DNA from: CAYTQK01 sp964439745 | GTDB taxonomy: Bacteria > Desulfobacterota > Desulfobacteria > Desulfobacterales > Desulfosudaceae | NCBI GenBank assembly: GCA_964439745.1 | Contig: CAYTQK010000021.1 | Coordinates: forward strand, 1 to 20,036 | Direction of reading: 5' to 3' | DNA length: 20,036 nt | Shown here: positions 14,735 to 20,036 of the stretch, piece after piece | Numbering within the stretch: position 1 is the stretch's first letter | Layout of the letters: every line of letters starts with the position of its first letter | Position numbers and translations under genes: made by a program | Notes under the pieces: generated by a model | What the model saw: the letters and a program-made list of their open reading frames with translations, nothing else | What the model was told of the DNA's origin: nothing | The model's database searches: none

Positions 14735-15523
14735 ATGCGATCTCCTGATCCACCGGGGAATACCAGAATCTTCGCCGTCTGCGGCAAGGGCGGCGTCGGC
14801 AAAACCTCGTTGAGCGCCGTCATTGTCAAGCTGCTCTGCGAAAACAAGGCAGCCAGGATCCTGGCTATTGACGCCGATCCGGCCGTGGGGCTGGCCACCG
14901 CCCTGGGCATGACGGTCACCAAGACCATCGACGATATCCGCACCTCCCTCATCAGGCGGGTCAAGGCCGGGGAAAACGCCGACAAGGAAGATTTGCTGGC
15001 CCTGATCGACTATGAAATTTTCGACGCCATCGCGGAAAAAGACAATCTCGGCCTGCTGGCCATCGGCCGGCCCGAGACCGAGGGTTGCTACTGCCGGGTC
15101 AATACCTTTCTCAAGGACATCATCAAGTCCACGGCCTGGCATTTTGATTTCGTGGTCATCGACGGCGAAGCCGGCATCGAGCAGGTCAACCGCCGGGTCA
15201 TGGAAGCGGTGAACTACCTGGTCCTGGTTTCCGACGCCTCGGCCAAGGGGCTGAACGTGGTCAAGGACATCGAGGAGGTGGCCCGGCAGGCGGTCCAATA
15301 TGAAAAAGCCATGCTGATTCTCAACCGTATCCGCGACCCGGAAGAAGCCGAAAAAATCAGCGGCCGCACCGAACTGCCCCTGGCCGGCTGGATTCCCGAA
15401 GACGACCTGCTGCGGGAATACGACATCGAGGGCCGCAGCATCCTGGAACTGCCGGAAACCGGCGCCATGGAATCGGTGCGGCAGGCCCTGAACCGGTTTC
15501 ACCTGCTGAAGGAGTCCGCATGA
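14735..15523 (+). CDS. CooC-like P-loop ATPase (MinD/NifH superfamily)
   Basis: 262 aa. A deviant Walker A motif, VCGKGGVGKTSLS (residues 15-27; signature Lys18 and P-loop Lys23), is followed by LAIDADPAVGLATALG (switch I, D45-A-D) and VVIDGEAGIEQVNRR, the Walker B and dimer-contact stretch typical of CooC (D-x-EAG-(L/I)-E). The motif GCYCRVN places C118 and C120 in the CxC arrangement that binds metal at the CooC1 dimer interface. CooC proteins use ATP hydrolysis to mature the nickel site of CO dehydrogenase; no CODH gene is near. It starts 28 bp after the HgdB-like subunit, with GAGAG upstream of its ATG, and overlaps the GMC oxidoreductase gene by 4 bp (ATGA). It may activate or load metal into the HgdB-like pair, or deliver electrons as NifH does; this is inference from context. 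I give no gene symbol because the partner differs. Confidence 0.88.
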   Translation: MRSPDPPGNTRIFAVCGKGGVGKTSLSAVIVKLLCENKAARILAIDADPAVGLATALGMTVTKTIDDIRTSLIRRVKAGENADKEDLLALIDYEIFDAIAEKDNLGLLAIGRPETEGCYCRVNTFLKDIIKSTAWHFDFVVIDGEAGIEQVNRRVMEAVNYLVLVSDASAKGLNVVKDIEEVARQAVQYEKAMLILNRIRDPEEAEKISGRTELPLAGWIPEDDLLREYDIEGRSILELPETGAMESVRQALNRFHLLKESA

Positions 15524-16836
15524 ATTCCCGGAAACTTTCGGCCGATGTGGTCATTGTCGGCTCCGGACCCGGCGGGGCTGCCGTGGCCCGGGACCTGATC
15601 CGGGCCGGCCGCAAGGTGATCATCATTGAACGGGGCCGGCACAACCGGCCCCGCGGCACCATGCACACCTTTATCAAATCCATGGGCGGCTATTTCCACA
15701 GCCTCGGCCGGGGGCTGCTGATCACCCCGGACCTGCTGATGATGGTCCGGGCCGTCACCGTGGGCGGGACCACCATGTTCTACACGGCCACGGCCTGGGA
15801 TCCGCCCTATGAGAAATGGCGCTCCTTCGGCGTCGAGCTGGACCCGGCGGAAACCGAAAAAATAAAAACCGGGCTGGCGGTGGCCCCCCTGCCCGATGAC
15901 TGGATCGGACCGGCGGCCACGGCCATCATGGCCTCGGCCCGGGAACTGGGCTATGACTGGCACAAGCTGAACAAGTTTATCGATCCGGCCCGGGGACGAA
16001 TCGGGTGCCTGGACACCTACTGCGGTGACAAGAAAGGCGCCAAGTGGGAAGCCTACCAGTGGATCATGGAGGCGGTGGCGGACGGGGCCCGGCTGGAACC
16101 CGGACTGTATGGCGATGAAGTCATGATTGCCAATGGGGCGGCCGCAGGCGTCCGGGCCGTTGACCGCCGGGGAAAAGTCCATGAAATTGAAGCCGGGGCG
16201 GTGGTGGTCGCTGCCGGCGGCGTGGGTTCCCCCACCCTGTTGCAGCGAAGCGGCATTGCCGAAGCCGGCCGCCAATTCTTCTTTGACCCCCTCGTGTGCA
16301 CCACCGGCCACCTGGGCAGGCCCACCCAGCCCGTCCGGGAACTGCCCATGACGGCCGGCACCCACCTGGCCGAAGACGGCATCATGCTGACCGACATCAC
16401 CAATCCCTGGTTCCAGTCCATTGTTTTTCAGTGCCTGGCCGGCCGGCCCCACAAGGCCTTCAAAACCCGGAACCAGGCCAGTATCATGATCAAGGTCCGG
16501 GATGTTCTGGACGGGGTCGTTGATATCGACGGCCGCATCAGCAAACCCCTCACCCACGCGGACCGGCACAAGCTCAACCGGGGAAAAATCATGGCCCGCC
16601 AGATCCTGCGGAATCTCGGTGCCACGGATATCTGGAACGGGGCCCTGGGCGCGGCCCACCCCGGCGGCACCTGCCGGGTCGGGGAGGTGGTCGACGCCAA
16701 CCTGGAAACCGCTTATTCCCGCCTGTTCGTCTGTGACGGCAGCGTCATCCCCTTTGAATTCGGCCTGCCGCCGGTGCTGACCATCCTTGGCCTGGGCAGA
16801 CGATTGTCCCGGCATCTGCTGGACAATGTCCTCTGA
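15520..16836 (+). CDS. GMC-type FAD-dependent oxidoreductase (short form)
   Basis: 438 aa, short for the GMC family (usually 500-600 aa). The FAD Rossmann motif DVVIVGSGPGGAAVARDL (residues 9-26, G14-x-G16-x-x-G19) is followed by a terminal acid (E37) and the typical TVGGTTMFYTATAWDPP (GMC signature region, about residues 80-96). A central Cys pair (C163 and C168, RIGCLDTYCGDKKGAK) resembles the C-x-x-x-x-C/GAK region of some anaerobic GMC homologues. The C-terminal GAAHPGGTCRVG (about 376-388) and LFVCDGSVIPFEFGLPPVLT (about 402-421) match the family's H-x-x-GT and D-x-S-x-x-P-x-x-x-x-NP segments. However, Pro stands in place of the usual catalytic Asn or His of NP. Some GMC enzymes oxidise alcohols; in this cluster it might transfer electrons to or from the HgdB-like pair. 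The ATG overlaps the CooC-like gene by 4 bp. It is the last gene of the cluster. Confidence 0.86.
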   Translation: MNSRKLSADVVIVGSGPGGAAVARDLIRAGRKVIIIERGRHNRPRGTMHTFIKSMGGYFHSLGRGLLITPDLLMMVRAVTVGGTTMFYTATAWDPPYEKWRSFGVELDPAETEKIKTGLAVAPLPDDWIGPAATAIMASARELGYDWHKLNKFIDPARGRIGCLDTYCGDKKGAKWEAYQWIMEAVADGARLEPGLYGDEVMIANGAAAGVRAVDRRGKVHEIEAGAVVVAAGGVGSPTLLQRSGIAEAGRQFFFDPLVCTTGHLGRPTQPVRELPMTAGTHLAEDGIMLTDITNPWFQSIVFQCLAGRPHKAFKTRNQASIMIKVRDVLDGVVDIDGRISKPLTHADRHKLNRGKIMARQILRNLGATDIWNGALGAAHPGGTCRVGEVVDANLETAYSRLFVCDGSVIPFEFGLPPVLTILGLGRRLSRHLLDNVL

Positions 16837-16851
16837 TCCGGACTTTTTTTT
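16825..16851 (+). terminator. Candidate intrinsic terminator after the GMC gene
   Basis: Just after the GMC stop region, GTCC (16828-16831) and GGAC (16840-16843) form a 4-bp stem that extends past one mismatch by two more A-T pairs. A run of eight T (16844-16851) follows. The stem is short, so it is a weak candidate, but it lies at the right place and no plus-strand gene follows. Confidence 0.4.
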
Positions 16852-16978
16852 ATCTCAGTCCCAGCTTGACCCGGGCCAAGGTCAATCCCGACCCGCCTCC
16901 CTCCGGCGCCAGAGTACCGGCTTCCAGGATAAACAGGCGGGACGGGTCCAGGCGCTGGCTGATCTTGTCGGGCAGGAT
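16850..16978 (-). pseudogene. In-frame open extension of parB beyond its TAA stop
   Basis: Directly after the TAA of the ParB-like gene (16979-16981) the same frame stays open for 42 codons and ends in a second TAA (16850-16852). The reading starts ILPDKISQRLDPSRLFILEA and ends LTLARVKLGLR. The codons look like genuine coding sequence of this genome (mostly C or G in the third position: CTG, GCC, GAC, ATC, CCG). No start codon precedes it. The simplest reading is that the longer protein was interrupted by a recent nonsense mutation (or a sequencing error) and that this stretch is its former C-terminus. Confidence 0.5.
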
Positions 16979-17932
16979 TTATTTTTCCAGCAGGTCATCA
17001 TCGGCCAGGCGCTGCAGCAGACGGAGGTGCGTTTCCAGGTCCTTTTTTTCATCCACCAGCAGGGTCAGGGTATAACGGCGGCCTTCAAAATTCGGGGGGG
17101 GCGCCAGCCGGGCCTTGGGCCCGGGCTGCAGCGCTTTTACCCGGCGAGCAAAGGCCTCTTCCGCCTGGGTAATGGCCGGGTAACGCCGCCGATCCAGGTA
17201 ATGCAGCAGTTGTTTCCCCCGATGCGCGCGATCACTTTCCCGGTCCGCCAGGATCTGCCGCATTCCGTCTTCCGCCAGGAGCGCGGTGATATGCGTCCGC
17301 TCCCGGGCTGCGATCTCTTGCAGCCGGTGCAGGACCGCTCTTTGCTTATTTAGTCCCAGACGCAGTTCCCGGAAAAGCCTGGTCAACTCCCCAGCCTCCG
17401 CCGGTGCCAACCCGGCCAGCGCCGCCGCCATGGTCAATCCCAGGGTCCCCAGGGCGATTTCATCCATCACCTCGGCCGGCAGATCGGTGATGGCCAGCAA
17501 TTTCTCAACCAGGTCCGGGGGCACTGTCATGCCCGCCTCGGCCGCCGCCTGTTGAACGGCCGCCGGATCATCGAGGCAGCCGGCCAGCCCGGCCATGGCC
17601 CGCGCCTGCTCGGCGGTGTTCAGGGAACGCTGCAGGGCGTTATCCGCAATGGCGATCCGAAAACAGGCCAGGGGGGTGGCCGTTTCCATGATCCGGCAGG
17701 GAATACCGGCCATACCCAGCTGCCGCGCGGCCTGAAGCCGCCGAAAACCGGTTACCACCCGTAACAAAGGCATGTCCCCGGCGGTCAGGAGGGGGGGTGA
17801 CAGCAGGCCGACCCCGGCCATGGACCGGACCAGGGGAGCCAGGGGCTTATCGATTGTCGAGGAAATCTGGTAGGTGGTATCGCCGGCGGCGATATCCGTC
17901 AGCGGAACCAGCTGCTCTGTGAAAAAAGCCAT
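16979..17932 (-). CDS. ParB-like N-terminal domain protein (solitary)
   Basis: 317 aa from ATG 17932. A ParB/Spo0J-type N-terminal domain is visible at about residues 5-105: FTEQLVPLTDI opening, VVTGFRRLQAARQLG (the G-x-RR-x-x-A box II that binds CTP in the family) and ALQRSLNTAEQARAM (N-x-x-L-N-x-x-E-x-A). Beyond residue 120 comes a predicted helical HTH-like region (DPAAVQQAAAEAGMTVPPDL, then LPAEVMDEIALGTLGLTMAA), and later a long helical tail. Unlike chromosomal ParB, it has no ParA partner beside it and sits downstream of purC, overlapping its end if the TTG at 17953 is used. The ATG is preferred because GGGG lies a few bases upstream. A role in DNA partition or gene regulation is uncertain. 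The frame is open for 42 more codons after the stop, so the C-terminus may be truncated. Confidence 0.75.
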   Translation of the reverse strand: MAFFTEQLVPLTDIAAGDTTYQISSTIDKPLAPLVRSMAGVGLLSPPLLTAGDMPLLRVVTGFRRLQAARQLGMAGIPCRIMETATPLACFRIAIADNALQRSLNTAEQARAMAGLAGCLDDPAAVQQAAAEAGMTVPPDLVEKLLAITDLPAEVMDEIALGTLGLTMAAALAGLAPAEAGELTRLFRELRLGLNKQRAVLHRLQEIAARERTHITALLAEDGMRQILADRESDRAHRGKQLLHYLDRRRYPAITQAEEAFARRVKALQPGPKARLAPPPNFEGRRYTLTLLVDEKKDLETHLRLLQRLADDDLLEK

Positions 17933-17945
17933 GGCCGCCCCGGCC

Positions 17946-18830
17946 TCAATCAATCAGCATGTTTGCGGCTTCTTCGTATTTGCGCTGGGTGATGGAAATG
18001 ACCTCTTCCGGCAGCGACGGTGCCGGCGGGGTCTTATCCCAGTCCAGGGACAGCAGATAATCCCGGACATACTGTTTGTCAAAACTCACCTGGGCACCGC
18101 CGGGCGTGTAGGAGGACTGCGGCCAGAAACGGGAGGAATCCGGCGTCAGGATCTCGTCGATCAGGATTAATTCATCATTGACATAACCGAATTCAAACTT
18201 GGTATCGGCAATGATAATACCGCGCTGCTCGGCAATGCCGGCGGCCTGCTGATAAATGGCCAGGCTCAGGTCCCGGGCCTTTTCCGCGGTCTTCCGGCCG
18301 ACCCGCTCGACCGCCTCTTCAAAAGAGATGTTGATATCATGGTCGCCGGTATCGGCCTTGGTGGAAGGTGTAAACAGGGGATCGGGCAGTTGAGCCGACT
18401 CCTGCAGCCCCGGCGGCAGGGCAATGCCGCAGACCTCGCCGGTTTCCAGGTAGCTTTTCCAGCCGGAGCCTGAAATATAGCCCCGGACGACACACTCGAT
18501 GCTCAGGGGCGCGGCTTTCTTGACCAGCATGCTGCGGCCTTCCAGTACGTCGGCATAGGGCTGGCAGATCTCGGGAAATTGAGACACATCCCCGGAAATC
18601 AGGTGGTTGTCCACGATATCCTTCATAACGTCAAACCAGAACAGGGAAATTTTCGTCAGGATTTTGCCCTTGCCCGGAATCGGATCCGGCATGACCACGT
18701 CAAAGGCGGACAACCTGTCCGTGGCCACGATCAGCAGATGCTCCCCCAGATCGTAAACATCCCGGACCTTGCCCCGCTTTAACAGCGTCAAGTCGGGAAA
18801 ATCGGTCTGATAAACAACGGTTGATTCCAT
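17946..18830 (-). CDS. purC: Phosphoribosylaminoimidazole-succinocarboxamide synthase
   Basis: 294 aa, the long form of SAICAR synthase (similar in length to yeast Ade1). It joins CAIR and L-aspartate with ATP to give SAICAR in de novo purine synthesis in the cytoplasm. Family marks: KRGKVRDVYDLGEHLLIVATDRLSAFDVVMPD near the N-terminus (nucleotide-binding loop and S-AFDV), then VVRGYISGSGWKSY and DTKFEFGYV, the conserved (D/N)-TK-x-E-F-G that binds substrate. The C-terminal SFDKQYVRDYL is also typical. It starts 20 bp after the PilZ gene; the ATG is preceded by AAGG ten bases upstream. Not grouped with other pur genes. No defect seen. The C-terminus abuts or overlaps the ParB-like gene, suggesting one transcript. 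Confidence 0.95.
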   Translation of the reverse strand: MESTVVYQTDFPDLTLLKRGKVRDVYDLGEHLLIVATDRLSAFDVVMPDPIPGKGKILTKISLFWFDVMKDIVDNHLISGDVSQFPEICQPYADVLEGRSMLVKKAAPLSIECVVRGYISGSGWKSYLETGEVCGIALPPGLQESAQLPDPLFTPSTKADTGDHDINISFEEAVERVGRKTAEKARDLSLAIYQQAAGIAEQRGIIIADTKFEFGYVNDELILIDEILTPDSSRFWPQSSYTPGGAQVSFDKQYVRDYLLSLDWDKTPPAPSLPEEVISITQRKYEEAANMLID

Positions 18831-18850
18831 ATCTGATCAGCCTTTTTTTG

Positions 18851-19204
18851 CTATGATTGCTGGCGGTGATCCTCAAACGCCTCGATATAATCGGCTATCA
18901 CCTGCCGCGCGTTGTCATCCGGATCGACAAATTTGATTCCCGACTGTATCCGTCCGTTCTCCCCTTCCTTGGTGTAGGCGACTTCACCCCGGACATCGGT
19001 GACATCCTCGTCAAAACCGATCGACAGATAAACGGTATCTTCCGGCGGTATGGGAATATGGGTCTCCAGCAGGATGCCGCCCTCGCTGACATTGAGGGTG
19101 CGTCCCATTCCCTGGGTAACAACCTCCCCCTGTTCATCCACGCAGAAATAAGACAGGAGGTTCAGGGAATCAACGCGCGGAAATCTTCTTTTCTGGGATG
19201 CCAT
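18851..19204 (-). CDS. PilZ domain protein (c-di-GMP receptor type)
   Basis: 117 aa, a single-domain PilZ protein. The N-terminal KRRFPRV (residues 5-11) is the R-x-x-x-R c-di-GMP-binding motif, and LNVSEGGILLE (about residues 38-48) is the second motif (D/N)-x-S-x-x-G. The remaining strands (VYLSIGFDEDVTDVRGEV, SGIKFVD) complete the beta-barrel. PilZ proteins bind cyclic di-GMP and alter partners by interaction; the output here is not evident because there is no fused effector domain. A strong AGGAAGG lies six bases before the ATG. It is 12 bp downstream of the cyclic-nucleotide-binding gene and upstream of purC. The pairing of two nucleotide-second-messenger receptor folds in one transcript is notable, though the targets are unknown. 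Confidence 0.87.
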   Translation of the reverse strand: MASQKRRFPRVDSLNLLSYFCVDEQGEVVTQGMGRTLNVSEGGILLETHIPIPPEDTVYLSIGFDEDVTDVRGEVAYTKEGENGRIQSGIKFVDPDDNARQVIADYIEAFEDHRQQS

Positions 19205-19216
19205 AATCTGACCTTC

Positions 19217-19990
19217 CTACTTTTTCTTTTTTTTGTTGGCCTTCAACGCCAGGTTTGTCGTGGCTACGATAAAATTGGAACAATTTTCAATCATGTTCAT
19301 GAGGGTACCGGAGAGCCTTTCATATTCTTCCGCCAGCACGTCGGGATTCAGGGGCTTGGTCTGGAGATCGGCCGAGCCATATACGGCGGCGGAGGCCGGT
19401 TCGTGGCCTATATTGAGAAAAGGGACCGTACCGATAAAATCATTTTTCCCGAGCTTTGCCAGAACCAGGTTGCTGTCGGAACGTTCCTTGACGACATAGG
19501 CGTTCCCGCTGGTAATGGTAAAAAGCCGCTCCTGCTTGTCGCCCTGACGGATGATGGGCGATTTAGGCCGGTCGATCACAGGTTGGCGAACTCCCGGGGT
19601 GGCCGGGCGCGTGACGTGTTTCAGGCGCCGGTCCATGCTGAGTAATATATTTTTAAACGGAAGCGACAGGGAAGAAAATTCATGTGTCAGCCGCTGCCGG
19701 TCCAGTACGCCGAGCTGGACCCGGTCGGTGGCCACGGCCGTGGCGCTGCGAACCTGGACATCGCTCTGGGCTTCAAAAGAAGACATGCTGCCGATGAACG
19801 AGCCCGGACCGATCTTCAACAAGGGCACCAGCTTGCCCCCGAGGTCCTTGCAGATTTCCACTTCTCCTTCCAGCACTACCCACATCCAGGTGCCGTGCCG
19901 GCCCTGGTGTACAATGGGCTGGCCGGCCGAGTACTCTTCTTCGGCCACCACGTCCATGTAATCAATCATCGGCCCCTTGATGACCGGCAT
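19217..19990 (-). CDS. Cyclic nucleotide-binding (CRP-like cNMP) domain protein
   Basis: 257 aa. The first domain (about residues 10-110) is a cNMP-binding beta-roll: YSAGQPIVHQGRHGTWMWVV, LEGEVEICKDLGGKLVPLLK, IGPGSFIGSMSSFEAQSDVQV and ATAVATDRVQLGVLDRQRL. A second, shorter roll seems to follow a linker (about residues 130-225), with PIIRQGDKQERLFTITSGNA, VLAKLGKNDFIGTVPFLNI and FLNIGHEPASAAVYGSADLQ, so tandem domains are likely. There is no winged-helix DNA-binding domain as in CRP; the C-terminus is helical and ends in a run of lysines (NKKKKK). A lysine-rich tail may contact membrane or nucleic acid, but this is a guess. The start has AAGGGCGG upstream. It is the first gene of the minus-strand group with PilZ, purC and ParB-like genes; its promoter probably lies beyond the window edge. 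Confidence 0.85.
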   Translation of the reverse strand: MPVIKGPMIDYMDVVAEEEYSAGQPIVHQGRHGTWMWVVLEGEVEICKDLGGKLVPLLKIGPGSFIGSMSSFEAQSDVQVRSATAVATDRVQLGVLDRQRLTHEFSSLSLPFKNILLSMDRRLKHVTRPATPGVRQPVIDRPKSPIIRQGDKQERLFTITSGNAYVVKERSDSNLVLAKLGKNDFIGTVPFLNIGHEPASAAVYGSADLQTKPLNPDVLAEEYERLSGTLMNMIENCSNFIVATTNLALKANKKKKK

Positions 19991-20036
19991 ACCGCCCTTT
20001 ATGCCTTTTTTTTCTCCGGAGTCGAAAGTAACGGCA

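Noticed and set aside
13057..14985. 642-codon open frame on the minus strand opposite the larger HgdB-like subunit
   Set aside because: It crosses three plus-strand genes with clear family motifs and has antisense-type composition.
16979..16981. Recoding of the parB stop as selenocysteine
   Set aside because: The codon is TAA, not TGA, and no hairpin resembling a SECIS element follows; a nonsense mutation or true end is simpler.
1..20036. tRNA, rRNA, insertion sequence or prophage genes
   Set aside because: None was seen: no transposase or integrase motifs, no cloverleaf-like segment, and gaps between genes are too short apart from those described.

Overview
The window is about 20 kb of GC-rich, tightly packed bacterial DNA. 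The gene content fits an anaerobe of the Desulfobacterota (former Deltaproteobacteria). The pointers are a DUF4416 protein, a yicC-remA-gmk block, a CooC-type ATPase and two 2-hydroxyacyl-CoA dehydratase (HgdB/BcrB-BcrC) family subunits. The taxon is inferred from gene content only; no rRNA or tRNA gene is present.

Region 1 (17-6802, all minus strand; transcription runs from high to low coordinates): NADP-type isocitrate dehydrogenase, a ComF-type phosphoribosyltransferase, a nitrilase-fold amidohydrolase, a Nudix (ADP-ribose pyrophosphatase-like) hydrolase, a small DUF493/YbeD protein, an AsmA-like membrane-anchored protein, and an exported RCC1-type repeat protein. Gaps are short (at most 88 bp) and the last two genes overlap by 4 bp, so one or two operons are likely.

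Region 2 (7072-10406, minus strand): a housekeeping operon of Trm112-like zinc protein, DUF4416, YicC endoribonuclease, RemA/DUF370, guanylate kinase and RlmB rRNA methyltransferase. A good sigma70-like promoter lies just upstream.

Region 3 (10407-10817) is a 411-bp intergenic stretch. It holds two divergent promoters, a copy of a dispersed palindromic repeat, and a degenerate 7-bp tandem array with a 28-bp higher-order period. A smaller array of the same kind lies between rlmB and icd.

Region 4 (10818-16836) is the only plus-strand block: an unrecognised 446-aa helical protein, two HgdB/BcrC- and BcrB-like subunits, a CooC-like P-loop ATPase with its CxC motif, and a short GMC-type FAD oxidoreductase, all overlapping or nearly so. 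No ASKHA-type activator (the usual partner of this dehydratase/reductase family) and no CO dehydrogenase (the usual partner of CooC) is present. The cluster therefore looks like a distinct, possibly undescribed, redox or maturation system, and it is the main point of interest.

Region 5 (16979-19990, minus strand): a cyclic-nucleotide-binding-domain protein, a PilZ protein, PurC and a solitary ParB-domain protein. The parB frame stays open, with coding-like codons, for 42 codons beyond its TAA stop.
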